Positions 42,257-51,976 of a DNA stretch of 64,000 nucleotides are shown in pieces. This DNA comes from Legionellaceae bacterium (lineage in GTDB: Bacteria; Pseudomonadota; Gammaproteobacteria; Legionellales; Legionellaceae): positions 62,001 through 126,000 of the forward strand of contig JARGOS010000001.1 of the NCBI GenBank assembly GCA_029212505.1, in the 5' to 3' direction. The notes under the pieces are model-generated. The model was given only the letters and a program-made list of their open reading frames with translations. It was not told the DNA's origin and made no database searches. The stretch's first letter is position 1. The number at the start of each line of letters is the position of its first letter. The translations under genes were made by a program, and so were the position numbers.

Positions 42257-43952
42257 CAAGAAATGCTTGAACCTCATCTACTAGAATAGACTTTGCTTCG
42301 CGATCACAGCGAGCTTTGTATTCTACCGTGCCGTCATCCAGTCCTCGTTCACCGATAACAACGCGATGCGGGATCCCCAAAAGATCGTGATCGGCAAATA
42401 AGACGCCAGGACGCTCTTTTCGGTCATCTAAGAGCACATCAAAACCTTGGGCTAATAAAGCTTGATAAAGATTTTCAGCGGCGTTTTTGACGCGCTCTGA
42501 ACGATGGCCGTTGATTGGAATAATACCGATTTGGAAGGGCGCCAACGCCTCAGGTAAACACATACCGCGTTCGTCATGGTGTTGCTCAATGGCAGCAGCC
42601 ACCATACGAGACATCCCAAGACCGTAACACCCCATCATCAACGTTTGTGCTTTACCGTTGGCGTTTAGCACGGTAGCTTTCATGAGCTCGGCGTATTTTG
42701 AGCCCAGTTGAAAAATATGACCCACTTCAATCCCACGACACATGTGTAACGTGCCTTGACCATCAGGACTTGGATCGCCGGCTTTCACTTCACGTAAATC
42801 AAAGCATTCAAGTGCGCTCACATCGCGCTCCCAAACAGCATCAACATAATGTGCATCCGCTGTATTGGCGCCACAAACAAAGCTATTTAAAGCGCGGGCA
42901 TGGTGATCAACAATCACGGGAATTTCAAGACCCACAGGCCCAATGGAGCCAAACGGTATATTAAGTGCTTCAACCACACGTGCTTCATCGACAAATTGGA
43001 CTGGAGATTTAACCAGCGGATGTTTAGCGGCACGGGTTTCATTGAGCGTATCATCACCACGTAAAACCAAAGCAATCAGTGGGGCTTCTTCGCGGCTCCC
43101 CTCAACGACCAATGTTTTGACGGTTGCGCTGGGATCTAGATTAAGAAATTGTGCGACGTCTGAGATGGTTTTAATATCAGGTGTTTCAACACGTGTGATA
43201 GGTTGATCAGAAGGCTTGTCTGATGGTGCGGGTGTTAAGCTGGTCGCCTGTTCGATATTGGCCGCATAATCACTGCCATCACTGTAGACCAAGCAGTCTT
43301 CGCCTGCGTCGGCCAGCACTTGGAATTCGTGAGATACGGCACCACCAATGGCCCCAGTATCGGCTTCAACCGCTCGGTATTTAAAACCAAGTTTATCAAA
43401 AATACGGCTGTACGCCTGATACATGGTTTGATAGGTACGTTCGAGGCACTCAGCATCAAGATGAAACGAATAGGCATCTTTCATTAAGAATTCACGTGAG
43501 CGCATCACACCAAAACGCGGCCGAATTTCATCTCGAAATTTAGTTTGAATTTGATAGACATTGAGTGGAAGCTGTTTATACGATTGCAGCTCACGACGCA
43601 TCAAATCCGTGATGACTTCTTCATGCGTTGGACCAAAGCAATACTCTCGGTCGTTATTATCGGTGATACGTAGCAATTGGCCACCAAACGTATCCCAACG
43701 CTCGGTTTCTTGCCAGAGCTCGGCTGGCTGTACCGCTGGCATGAGTAACTCAAGCGCGCCGATTTTATTAAGCTCTTCACGTACGACCTGCTCTATCTTA
43801 CGCAAGACTTTTAGGCCTAACGGAAGCCAGGTGTAAAGGCCTGAGCCCAGTGGTCGAATAAACCCTGCGCGAAGCATCAGTTGATGCGATGGTGTTTCTG
43901 CTTCATGGGGTGACTCTTTGAGGGTGGAGATAAGCCAGGGTGACGCACGCAT
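42231..43952 (-). CDS. proS: Prolyl-tRNA synthetase (bacterial type with editing domain)
   Basis: Class II synthetase of 573 aa charging tRNA-Pro. Catalytic blocks are HQLMLRAGFIRPLGSGLYTWLP (motif 1 area), FRDEIRPRFGVMRSREFLMKDAYSF (motif 2) and GCYGLGMSRMVAAAIEQ (motif 3). The YbaK-like insertion (~225-390), which hydrolyses Ala-tRNA-Pro, is present between motifs 2 and 3 (VKTLVVEGSREE...CGANTADAHYVDAVW). The anticodon-binding domain is C-terminal. It converges with the ABC ATPase gene with 26 bp of overlap. Confidence 0.96.
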   Translation of the reverse strand: MRASPWLISTLKESPHEAETPSHQLMLRAGFIRPLGSGLYTWLPLGLKVLRKIEQVVREELNKIGALELLMPAVQPAELWQETERWDTFGGQLLRITDNNDREYCFGPTHEEVITDLMRRELQSYKQLPLNVYQIQTKFRDEIRPRFGVMRSREFLMKDAYSFHLDAECLERTYQTMYQAYSRIFDKLGFKYRAVEADTGAIGGAVSHEFQVLADAGEDCLVYSDGSDYAANIEQATSLTPAPSDKPSDQPITRVETPDIKTISDVAQFLNLDPSATVKTLVVEGSREEAPLIALVLRGDDTLNETRAAKHPLVKSPVQFVDEARVVEALNIPFGSIGPVGLEIPVIVDHHARALNSFVCGANTADAHYVDAVWERDVSALECFDLREVKAGDPSPDGQGTLHMCRGIEVGHIFQLGSKYAELMKATVLNANGKAQTLMMGCYGLGMSRMVAAAIEQHHDERGMCLPEALAPFQIGIIPINGHRSERVKNAAENLYQALLAQGFDVLLDDRKERPGVLFADHDLLGIPHRVVIGERGLDDGTVEYKARCDREAKSILVDEVQAFLVKHCSDHA

Positions 43953-44158
43953 GCTGAATCCTTGAAATTTTAAATCGATGTTTGAGTAAAGTAAGAATCG
44001 TATCAGGTCTGAGTGATTTCGGCCAGGTCAAACCTAAAGTTTTGTTCTATACTAAAACAGAGTGCGTTCTCTATAGGTGAGTGGCGTGCATGAGCTTAAA
44101 GCAACTCGACCAACTCATCAGGACGCCAAGTGCGATCTAAATCTAAGCTTAAATCAAA

Positions 44159-44392
44159 TTAAGCTGGATCTAAGCCATCTTGGCTATATTTTTTTTTATA
44201 TTCTTTCCAGTCATGATCCGAGTTAAAAATATATTTACATGCCTGCTCAATAAAATAGTCTTTATATTTAATATCGGCCCAATCACAATACTGTTCAACT
44301 TCGTTTAGTACTGTGTTGCTAATACGTATACGTAACTGTGTTTTTTCATCATTGGGTTGCGGCATGATCAGCATTGTTATTCTCTCTATCAT
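44159..44392 (-). CDS. Ribbon-helix-helix (CopG-like) regulator
   Basis: A 77-aa basic/acidic protein whose central part (TQLRIRISNTVLNEVEQYC ... DYFIEQACKYIF) fits a ribbon-helix-helix fold: a strand with alternating charged residues, then two helices. Such proteins repress their own promoters or act as antitoxins. Internal ATGs at codons 7 and 10 are possible starts. It is divergent from a 158-aa unknown gene, and the gap between them has repeated GTGACA half-sites overlapping its likely promoter. Confidence 0.65.
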   Translation of the reverse strand: MIERITMLIMPQPNDEKTQLRIRISNTVLNEVEQYCDWADIKYKDYFIEQACKYIFNSDHDWKEYKKKYSQDGLDPA

Positions 44393-44409
44393 CGTTATGT
44401 GTTTGTTGA

Positions 44410-44515
44410 TTATAAATTATAACTCCGTGACAAAATAAATCAAATACATGTCACGAAATAAGACTCAAAGTAATTGACAAAAAATGCATGGAGATGTTAC
44501 GTTATTTTTGTGACA
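44410..44515. promoter_or_regulatory. Divergent promoter region with GTGACA half-sites
   Basis: A perfect 7-bp inverted repeat (CGTGACA at 44426-44432, TGTCACG at 44449-44455) and a third GTGACA (44510-44515) lie between the two divergent genes. On the minus strand, TTGATT and TATAAT, 16 bases apart, flank the first half-site. On the plus strand, TTGACA at 44474-44479 has TTACGT 17 bases downstream, just before the third half-site. Autorepression by the ribbon-helix-helix protein is the obvious model. Confidence 0.55.
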
Positions 44516-44564
44516 GATGTGTACGTGGATGTTTATGTTATTTAAACTAAAGCAGGAGGTAACG

Positions 44565-45041
44565 ATGTCAGCAGGTATGCATACCGACATAAGGATCAAT
44601 AACATCATGGCTAAAAGCTTTGACTTGTTAAAGTTTAAGCCTGTTTTTAAAGATTATGATGAACATCGTTCGCAACGTTGCGAATACCTTGATGTGATTA
44701 CACATACAAATGAGTTAGAACAATTAAGAGAAAATATATATTACAAGCAAACAACCGAGGGTCTTGAAACTCATTATGGAGATATTTTTGATGATATTAA
44801 CAAGATTACGCAAAATTTAACGTGTACGCGTAATAAACAAGAAGGAATTCATGCGTTAAAACAAAAAGTATCCGAACTTGATCTTAGCCCACCTTATCTC
44901 AAAGAAAAGGTTTTTGATTTTAATTCAAAAGACAGTTGCGTTTATCTTAAGCAAGTACAACGTGTTCGCTCTCACTATGCGTTTATTCTCGCAAAAGCAC
45001 GACTTCAGGTCGCGATTAAGCGTTACTTACGTACATTCTAA
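44565..45041 (+). CDS. Hypothetical 158-aa protein divergent from the RHH regulator
   Basis: Not recognised. ATG 44565 is supported by a perfect AGGAGGT ribosome site four bases upstream; the frame extends back to ATG 44517 but that would bury the site. The product is soluble, charged and helical (NELEQLRENIYYKQTTEGLE), without membrane segments, Cys pairs or catalytic motifs, and ends in a basic segment (AKARLQVAIKRYLRTF). Paired with the divergent regulator it may be its controlled gene or partner; a toxin role cannot be claimed from sequence. Confidence 0.6.
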   Translation: MSAGMHTDIRINNIMAKSFDLLKFKPVFKDYDEHRSQRCEYLDVITHTNELEQLRENIYYKQTTEGLETHYGDIFDDINKITQNLTCTRNKQEGIHALKQKVSELDLSPPYLKEKVFDFNSKDSCVYLKQVQRVRSHYAFILAKARLQVAIKRYLRTF

Positions 45042-45061
45042 TGCATCACTGATTTAGGCTG

Positions 45062-45096
45062 GGGGTTTGATTTAAAATCCCTGGCTATATTTTTAA
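45062..45096 (+). terminator. Possible weak terminator after the 158-aa gene
   Basis: GGGGTTT (45062-45068) can pair with AAATCCC (45075-45081, one G-T pair) around a 6-base loop, and TTTTT follows about ten bases later. The stem is short and the T-run is displaced, so it could equally be leader structure of nhaA. Confidence 0.25.
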
Positions 45097-45123
45097 AACT
45101 TAATCTCTGGAGAAGCAACCTAG

Positions 45124-46485
45124 ATGACGGCATCAAACCATCATGACCCGCATGTAGAAAAAGGGGTACTTGAGCAAAAAGTCGACCACATTTCTTCAAC
45201 ATTACATGGCTTTATTGATGCCCAACTTTTCACCAGTTCGCTGTTGTTTGTTTGTATTTTTATTGCTGTATTGATGAGTAATCTTGATGTGGTGCATTGT
45301 GGCTATCATGCGTTAATTAATACGCCGTTTGGACTGCATTTTAATGGGTATGTGATTAACACGACGTTGCATGATTTTGTGAATGATTTTTTATTAACAA
45401 TTTTCTTTTTTGTCTTGGGCCTTGAGGTCAAGCGAGAGTTTGTGATTGGTGAGTTATCAGAGTTATCAAAATCGATGTATGTCGTGCTCTGCGCGCTCGG
45501 TGGTGCACTGTTACCGATTGTTGCATATGTATTGATTAATCATGGTCATCCTGAAACACTGAACGGTTGGGCAATACCTATGGCAACGGATACGGCCTTA
45601 GCAATCGGTGTTTTGTATTTGTTTAAACATAAAATATCAAAGAAAGCGTTTACCTTGGTTGCATCACTTGCAGTGATTGATGATATCTTAATTATTATTG
45701 TGATTGCCGTATTTTATTCGTCGCATTTTAATTTAATGATGTTTTTAGTGGCGTTGTTGGTTTTGTTGGGCCTTGTCATGATGAATGTATGTGGTTTTCG
45801 TCATCCGATTATTTATATTATCCTGGGATTTTTTCTTTGGCTTTGTATCGAAAGCGCTGGCATTCATGGGACCATTGCAGGGATTCTCGTGGCGATGTGT
45901 ATTCCGGCGCGCCCTAAAAAGAAACCGAAAAGTGCAGTCAAAAAAATTCGTAAGCTTTTGAATAAATTTGAAGCTGAATACAATCATGAGAAGCACTTAC
46001 TTGAAGATGAAAGGCCTCATGAGCTACTTGAAAACGTGACAGATGCTTCGTTAGAGGCAACGACACCGTTGAAGCGTTGGGAAAACCAACTTGAAATACC
46101 GGTTTTAGTTTTGATTTTGCCTTTATTTGCGCTTACGAATGGTGGCTTTGATATTGATTTTGCTCATATGAGTCAGACTTTATCGAGCTCGCTGTTTTGG
46201 GGGATTTTTATTAGTCTTGTTATTGCCAAACCGGTCGGATTGTTGCTTACCTCATGGAGTGTGCAAAAACTGGGTGTTGCATCACGTCCTCAATGCATTG
46301 AAGTGTATGATATTATTGTGATTGCTTTTTTAGCAGGCATTGGTTATACCATGTCGATTTTTACGTCTGAGCTGTCGTTTACTTCCGGTGCGTTGTCGGA
46401 CATGGCTAAGCTTTCTATTTTTGTTAGTTCAAGTATTTCAGCATTGATTGCGATGAGTTTGATGAGGATTAAACCAGATGATTAA
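45124..46485 (+). CDS. nhaA: Na+/H+ antiporter NhaA
   Basis: A 453-aa inner-membrane antiporter with about twelve membrane segments. The family core is clear: DFLLTIFFFVLGLEVKREFV, ATDTALAIGVL, and the ion-binding Asp pair in LAVIDDILIIIVIAVFY. Between ~260 and ~325 there is a long charged loop (RPKKKPKSAVKKIRKLLNKF...), absent from E. coli NhaA (388 aa) but present in other long family members. A GGAG ribosome site lies ~11 bp upstream of ATG 45124. Its 3' end overlaps the convergent sulP gene by 17 bp. Confidence 0.95.
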   Translation: MTASNHHDPHVEKGVLEQKVDHISSTLHGFIDAQLFTSSLLFVCIFIAVLMSNLDVVHCGYHALINTPFGLHFNGYVINTTLHDFVNDFLLTIFFFVLGLEVKREFVIGELSELSKSMYVVLCALGGALLPIVAYVLINHGHPETLNGWAIPMATDTALAIGVLYLFKHKISKKAFTLVASLAVIDDILIIIVIAVFYSSHFNLMMFLVALLVLLGLVMMNVCGFRHPIIYIILGFFLWLCIESAGIHGTIAGILVAMCIPARPKKKPKSAVKKIRKLLNKFEAEYNHEKHLLEDERPHELLENVTDASLEATTPLKRWENQLEIPVLVLILPLFALTNGGFDIDFAHMSQTLSSSLFWGIFISLVIAKPVGLLLTSWSVQKLGVASRPQCIEVYDIIVIAFLAGIGYTMSIFTSELSFTSGALSDMAKLSIFVSSSISALIAMSLMRIKPDD

Positions 46486-48757
46486 GGTGCTGGATTAAGT
46501 CGTGGTTGGGCTTTTTGTGCAACTCAGCGGCGCGTTCACCAAAGCTCTTAAAGTCTACCCTGCCTGTCGCGACATCATATACGGCGCCGATCATGCCGAG
46601 GTTATTGTTTTCAACTTGTTTTTTTAAAATAGGGCTGCCTTCATAAATGCCTTGCAACGTGTTGGCGATATTAAGCTCGGTGACATGTTCGACAAATGTT
46701 GTGTTTTTGCTGGTGCGGTTCGATGTTGTGCTGGTCTCGGCATGAATAGCAGGTTTGATTTTTGTTAGTAGTTGCGTGATATGTCCTTCTTTGACATCGT
46801 CACAGGCCGCCGCAATAGCACCGCATCGCGTGTGTCCAAGAACAACCAAAAGTTTGACGCCCAAAACATGACATGCATACTCGATGCTGGCTAAAACATC
46901 GTTATTAACGACGTTTCCGGCCACACGAACACAGAATAAGTCACCAAAACTCATATCAAAAACGGTTTCAACAGGTACCCGTGAGTCGATGCACCCAAGG
47001 ACGATGGCAAGCGGATGTTGCGTAGCCGAGGTGTGCTTAATATCAATGTTGAGGCTACGATGAATGCGTGTATCTTGAAGAAAACGCTCATTGCCTTCTC
47101 GTAAAATCTTTAAAACTTGTTGTGGTGAAAGTGAGGCCTGAATATCGTAGGTGGTGACGTTAATAAAATTAATATGATCGTGAATAGCGTAATGCGATTT
47201 AAAGCCAATAAGATTGAGTGAAATATTTTTTTGGGGGGCTTGCTCTTCTTGGAATTCTTTGAGGAGTTCAACAATTTCTTTATCAATGTAGGTGGAGTAA
47301 CGGGCATCGATGATCAGTTGTGAGTTTTTTGGCAGATCATCCAGCTCTTCTATCAGCGATGCTTTATTTAAAAACGTGGTTTGTTGAGGAAGAATTAAGC
47401 GTTGAGTTACGCCGTTGGGATAAAATTCTTTGATGATATCAAAGCGTACTTGGCTGTTTGATTTTAAAATAAAAAACAGGCTGACCATGAGGCCGAGCAC
47501 AATGCCTGTGAGTAAATTAAGCGTCACGATGCCGATGATGGTGACCAGAAACGGAATAAAACGGTCCAGGCCTTGTTGATAGATGGCTTTGTAGATTTTT
47601 GGGGTGGTGAGTTTATATCCAGTATAAATTAAAATGGCGGCAAGTGAGCAAAGCGGTATTTTATTGAGTAGATGAGGAATAAGCATAATAGCAAATAAAA
47701 TAAAAACACCATGAAGCATGGAAGATAATTTTGTTTTTGCTCCTGCTTCAATATTAACGGAAGTACGTACAATAACCGATGTGACCGGTATGCCGCCAAG
47801 AAGGCCTGCCGTTAAGTTACCAAACCCTTGGGCCAGTAATTCCCGATTTTTTGAGCAACGGCGATGCTTATAATCGAGTTTCTCGGACGCTTTGATGTTA
47901 AGTAAGCTTTCAAGTGAAGCAACCACCGCAAGAATGCAAGCATACACATAAACACTGGGGTTTGACCATGCGGACCACTTAGGAAAGCTGAGTTGTTCGA
48001 GCCAATCAATCATACCATGGTCATGAGGAATATTGACCAGTTGAAGATTATGCTGCGCCAGATACGAATGCGTTAAAATAAAAAATTCGTTTGCAGCGAC
48101 ACCAAAAAGAACGACGATGATGGTGCCGGGGATCGGTTTTAGCCAAGCAATCCGTGTTTTATCAAAAAAAATGAGCATGCCGAGCGAGATAAGCGATATA
48201 ATCAAGGCCCCGCTGTTGATGTGATAGGAGATATCGAGCAGAGGTTGAACATGAAAACCTTCGGCTGCATCGAGCAGATGCATTTTGAGTTCAGACATGC
48301 TGGCTGATAGGGTAAAAGCTAACGGTAGCTGTTTGACAATTAACAAAATTCCAACCGCGCTGAGCAAGCCTTGAATCACGTTTGAGGGAACGTAATCAGC
48401 AAAAAAGCCCGCGCGTAAGGCGCCTGTGATGATTTGAAGTAGGCCTGCGAGCAAGAGCGCAAGCAAAAAAGTATTAAAATCGCCCAGCTGACCGATTGCC
48501 GTCAGGACGACTGCGGCCATGCCCGCAGCAGGTCCGCTGACGCTGATGTGTGAAGCACTTAAACTTCCGACAATAATACCACCAATGATGCCGCTGATAA
48601 TTCCAGAGAGCAGTGGGGCCCCAGAAGCGAGCGCAATGCCTAGGCACAAAGGAATGGCGACCAGAAAAACAACGAGAGAAGAAATTAAATCAAAGCGCAG
48701 GTGTCGTTTGCGATAAACGCGAAGTTGCCGAGCAACGGTGCTTAAGCTATTCATCAT
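46469..48757 (-). CDS. SulP-family anion transporter fused to beta-carbonic anhydrase
   Basis: A 762-aa fusion. Residues ~1-410 are a SulP transporter ([61 protein letters not shown]), ~430-550 a STAS-like domain, and ~560-762 a beta-carbonic anhydrase with zinc ligands in [10 protein letters not shown] (Cys, with the Asp-Arg dyad) and [11 protein letters not shown] (His, Cys). Such fusions occur in several proteobacteria and are thought to couple bicarbonate transport to CO2 hydration. Its start overlaps the ttcA stop by 11 bp, so it is read in one transcript with ttcA. Confidence 0.93.
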   Translation of the reverse strand: MMNSLSTVARQLRVYRKRHLRFDLISSLVVFLVAIPLCLGIALASGAPLLSGIISGIIGGIIVGSLSASHISVSGPAAGMAAVVLTAIGQLGDFNTFLLALLLAGLLQIITGALRAGFFADYVPSNVIQGLLSAVGILLIVKQLPLAFTLSASMSELKMHLLDAAEGFHVQPLLDISYHINSGALIISLISLGMLIFFDKTRIAWLKPIPGTIIVVLFGVAANEFFILTHSYLAQHNLQLVNIPHDHGMIDWLEQLSFPKWSAWSNPSVYVYACILAVVASLESLLNIKASEKLDYKHRRCSKNRELLAQGFGNLTAGLLGGIPVTSVIVRTSVNIEAGAKTKLSSMLHGVFILFAIMLIPHLLNKIPLCSLAAILIYTGYKLTTPKIYKAIYQQGLDRFIPFLVTIIGIVTLNLLTGIVLGLMVSLFFILKSNSQVRFDIIKEFYPNGVTQRLILPQQTTFLNKASLIEELDDLPKNSQLIIDARYSTYIDKEIVELLKEFQEEQAPQKNISLNLIGFKSHYAIHDHINFINVTTYDIQASLSPQQVLKILREGNERFLQDTRIHRSLNIDIKHTSATQHPLAIVLGCIDSRVPVETVFDMSFGDLFCVRVAGNVVNNDVLASIEYACHVLGVKLLVVLGHTRCGAIAAACDDVKEGHITQLLTKIKPAIHAETSTTSNRTSKNTTFVEHVTELNIANTLQGIYEGSPILKKQVENNNLGMIGAVYDVATGRVDFKSFGERAAELHKKPNHDLIQHLNHLV

Positions 48758-49556
48758 GTCTTGCGTGCTCCGAAGGGATAAGTTGCTGCTCTAAATGTTC
48801 AAAATCCCATAAATTCTTATCCATCAACTGACTTGGCTTGACGGCTTGTAATGCATGCAACAGGTTGCTTGGAATTTTGGGGTTTTCTTGAGTAAGTTGA
48901 TTAATTAAATTACCTACTTTTTTACGTACGAGGTTGTCTTGCGAACCGCATAAAGTACAAGGAATAATGGGAAAAGCTTGTTCTTTGGCATATTCAATAA
49001 TATCGCTTTCGGGCGCATAGCATAGGGGGCGAATGACCATATGCTTTTTGTTATCACTCAAGAGCTTAGGCGGCATAGAGCGCACTTCGCCATTATACAG
49101 CATCGACATCAAGAGCGTGCGAATGAGGTCATCTTTATGATGCCCTAATGCGATTTTGGTGAAGCCATGTTCTTCGGCATAGCGATAAATAATGCCACGG
49201 CGCAGGCGCGAACATAAAGAACAATAGGTTTTCCCTTCAGGTATTTTTTCTTTCACAATGCTGTAGGTGTCACGCGTAAGAATTTTATGTGGAATATCTC
49301 GGTCATCAAGCCAACCACGAAGCTTGCTATCATCCCAACCGGGTTGAGCTTGATCGAGTGTGAAAGAAAATATTTCAAAGTTAATGTGCGCGCGTCGACG
49401 TAGGCTATCTAACAAGGTGAGTAGGGTAAACGAATCTTTACCGCCTGAGAGGCAAACCATGACACGATCGTTGGCTTGGATCATGTTGTAATCAGCAATA
49501 GCTTTGCCTGTATGATGCAAAAGTTTTTTTTCGATACTGGATGAAGTATAAGTCAT
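48747..49556 (-). CDS. ttcA: tRNA 2-thiocytidine synthetase TtcA
   Basis: Thiolates C32 of certain tRNAs with an Fe-S cluster. The 269-aa protein has the PP-loop [10 protein letters not shown] (~36-45) and the two cluster cysteine pairs [11 protein letters not shown] (~113-123) and CTLCGSQ (~205). Length is slightly below the E. coli protein (311 aa), lacking some C-terminal residues. It lies 40 bp downstream of tolC and overlaps sulP by 11 bp. Confidence 0.95.
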   Translation of the reverse strand: MTYTSSSIEKKLLHHTGKAIADYNMIQANDRVMVCLSGGKDSFTLLTLLDSLRRRAHINFEIFSFTLDQAQPGWDDSKLRGWLDDRDIPHKILTRDTYSIVKEKIPEGKTYCSLCSRLRRGIIYRYAEEHGFTKIALGHHKDDLIRTLLMSMLYNGEVRSMPPKLLSDNKKHMVIRPLCYAPESDIIEYAKEQAFPIIPCTLCGSQDNLVRKKVGNLINQLTQENPKIPSNLLHALQAVKPSQLMDKNLWDFEHLEQQLIPSEHARHDE

Positions 49557-49596
49557 GTTCGTGTTCTACCGTGGGTTTTAACTTAAATACGAACAC

Positions 49597-50988
49597 TTAC
49601 TGTGGCGCATTGAGTTTAGGTGGACGGCTGTTAATGCGTTCCGTTGCGAGCCAACTGTTAATTTCTTCAAGATCGGTGACGTTGAGTGTTCCGGCAAGGT
49701 ATTTGAGCTTGAGCATAAACTTAATCAGGCCGTACTGATCGGAGGCTAATTCTTTTTGCGCAAGAAATAATCGTTCTTGAGCGCCGACCACGTCAACCAT
49801 GTTACGTGTCCCAACAAAAAAGCCAGCTTCGGTACTCTCAAGCGATGCCGTTTGTGTAAAAAGGGTTTTACGATCGGCTTTGACTTTGGCTATGCCGTTA
49901 TTGATGGTGTTAAATGCAATTCGGCTGTCAACGGTGACATCCCGATAGGCTTGTTCAAGTGCTTGACTTGCGGACTGAAAATCAAATTGTGCTTGTTTGG
50001 TTTCTGCTAACACTAACCCACCTTGTAGAATAGGGTAGTCCATGGTGAGAGCAACGGATGAAATTTGCTGTGTTGCAGGAATAAAGAAGTTGGGGTCTTG
50101 TGATTGATTACGTGTGCGCGAAAGATTGGCTTTGACGGCAAGAATAGGCCAGTTTCCGGCCGATTTAACTTTAATTTTTTCTCGCTTTTCTTCCATGGCA
50201 TATTTGGCAGCAAAGAGTTTGTAATTTTGCTTAAGGCCCGTTGCCACCCAATCATCGATGTTATCCGGCTCGGGTCGAATCAGCGGAATTTTTTTATTTC
50301 GGAGTGGTGCAAGGCTGTCGTAAACATGATTGGTCAGTTTACGAAGCTCTTCACCCGAATTGATCACATTATTTTCGGCTTCAATCACTTGTGATACCGC
50401 GTAGTCATAAGCCGCTTGGGCATCGTACACCGATGTGATGGCATCCAGCCCAACATTAAAGCGTTGCGTTGCTTGATCAAACTGCCGTTTGTTAGCGCGC
50501 TTTTTAGCTTGCGTGAACGAAAGAAAGTCGTAAGAAAAAAGCACATCAAGATAAGCCGAGGTTACGCGTAAGAGCAAGTCTTGTGATGCATCGTTAAAGC
50601 GAGCATTGGCGGCTTTAACCGATGCTTTGGCTTGTTGCACTTCAGCCCAAGCTTTAAAGTTATAAATCGCTTGAGAGGCTGAAAAATTCCACTGCATGGT
50701 TTGATAGCTTTCATCAACAATAAAATTTTCACCGTCGACCAGCAGGCCTGCATTCACATTTTGTTGGCTTGAGCTTGTGAGTGCATTTACGGTGAACTGG
50801 GGTAGCAACGGAGCACGTGCACGCGGGACGTTTTGACTGTCCGACATAAATTCACTGTAGGCGATTTTAAACTTGGGGTCGTTATCAAGTGCTTGAAGAT
50901 AAATATCCAGCAGATCGGCGGCATGAAGCGGCGGTATGCAACCGAAGCTGATAAGTAAGATTGAGCTGAGCTGTTTTAGCTTCTTCAT
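49597..50988 (-). CDS. tolC: TolC-family outer membrane efflux protein
   Basis: The 463-aa outer-membrane channel for type I secretion and RND efflux. It has a signal peptide (~1-23, HAADLLDIY following), two structural repeats with coiled-coil hairpins (LLRVTSAYLDVLFSYDFL and DSRIAFNTINNGIAKVK), the second repeat AAKYAMEEKREKIKVKSAGNWP and the VVGAQERLFLAQKEL helix. It is 12 bp downstream of pcm; pcm-tolC adjacency is also known in Legionella. Confidence 0.94.
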   Translation of the reverse strand: MKKLKQLSSILLISFGCIPPLHAADLLDIYLQALDNDPKFKIAYSEFMSDSQNVPRARAPLLPQFTVNALTSSSQQNVNAGLLVDGENFIVDESYQTMQWNFSASQAIYNFKAWAEVQQAKASVKAANARFNDASQDLLLRVTSAYLDVLFSYDFLSFTQAKKRANKRQFDQATQRFNVGLDAITSVYDAQAAYDYAVSQVIEAENNVINSGEELRKLTNHVYDSLAPLRNKKIPLIRPEPDNIDDWVATGLKQNYKLFAAKYAMEEKREKIKVKSAGNWPILAVKANLSRTRNQSQDPNFFIPATQQISSVALTMDYPILQGGLVLAETKQAQFDFQSASQALEQAYRDVTVDSRIAFNTINNGIAKVKADRKTLFTQTASLESTEAGFFVGTRNMVDVVGAQERLFLAQKELASDQYGLIKFMLKLKYLAGTLNVTDLEEINSWLATERINSRPPKLNAPQ

Positions 50989-51000
50989 GCCTTGTGCTTC

Positions 51001-51654
51001 CTAAAAAGTAAATGTTTTAGGGGGAGAAGGATTGATGAGTGCAGGCAATTGGGTTTCAAACAGTACGCTCGTATGCCATTGCTCTTGGTGATCAAGGTGA
51101 TGAAGCTGGCCTTGCATACACGGTTTATCACCGACGACGGCAAATAGTTTTCCGCCGGGTAGCACTTGTAAACGATGCATGTCTTCGAGGGTATGCAACG
51201 CCCCGGTATAAATCACCACATCAAAAGGTGCTTTGTCGGTCCAACCATGATAGGCATTACCGGTATGCAGCGTGGTATTATTACATCGATATTGCTTAAG
51301 TTTTTTTCGTGCATGCTCTGTGAAGTCGGTATAATAGTCAATGCTGGTGACATGCTCACAGCGACGACTGAGCAATGCAGTCAAAAAGCCTGAACCCGTT
51401 CCGATTTCAAGCACATTTTCATGGCCCTCAAGTGCTAGCGCTTGTAAAATAGTCGCTTCTTCAAGCGGTGTCATCATGCATTCGTTATGGGGCAGCGGGA
51501 TTTGTAAATCGCTGTAAGCATAGTTATGTAAGCTTTCTGGTACAAAAGCGTCTCTCGGCAGCTCGTCATATAAAGAGAGGATATTTTCGCTAAGAACATC
51601 ACCTGTTCGTAGCTGCTGCGTGATCATATTAATGCGGGCATTCTGATTTTTCAT
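51001..51654 (-). CDS. pcm: Protein-L-isoaspartate O-methyltransferase
   Basis: Repairs isoaspartyl damage with SAM. The 217-aa protein has ENILSLYDELPRDAFVPE, the YAYSDLQIPLPHNECMMTPLEEA region (in place of the common GQTISQP), motif I VLEIGTGSGFLTALL (~80-94) and a post-I acidic residue in HVTSIDYY. Length is typical. It heads a minus-strand cluster with tolC, ttcA and sulP. Confidence 0.9.
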   Translation of the reverse strand: MKNQNARINMITQQLRTGDVLSENILSLYDELPRDAFVPESLHNYAYSDLQIPLPHNECMMTPLEEATILQALALEGHENVLEIGTGSGFLTALLSRRCEHVTSIDYYTDFTEHARKKLKQYRCNNTTLHTGNAYHGWTDKAPFDVVIYTGALHTLEDMHRLQVLPGGKLFAVVGDKPCMQGQLHHLDHQEQWHTSVLFETQLPALINPSPPKTFTF

Positions 51655-51976
51655 GTTACGACCTTTTATATGTGACGACTTAGGGTAAAACGTTGCAGAG
51701 ATTTTAGCAAGAAGTTGTGGTATCTGCGAGTGAAGTTGTAATGGATTTCATTTGTTGTTGGTGTACAAGTAAAGCGATTATTTTGAATTGGTCGTACAGC
51801 ATCACGATAAATCAATTTGGATTTTGAAAGCATTAGAATATTTGGACGGTGCTGGGTTATTAGCTAATGATTGCAAAATATCAAGAGAAAGCTGTTCATG
51901 AGATCCCATTTTTTAATCAAAAATAGTTTATAATCATCATAAAGAGAGCATACTATAACATATGAGGCCAAGCCTT
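51655..51976. other. 322-bp gap upstream of P2 with a small gene remnant
   Basis: On the minus strand at 51802-51909 a 35-codon frame starts at an ATG and resembles the start of a helix-turn-helix protein (LSLDILQSLANNPAPSK) before a stop; it may be a gene fragment. TATAAT at 51929-51934, within a region resembling the DNA upstream of P1, is the likely P2 promoter. The rest shows nothing recognisable. Confidence 0.4.
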
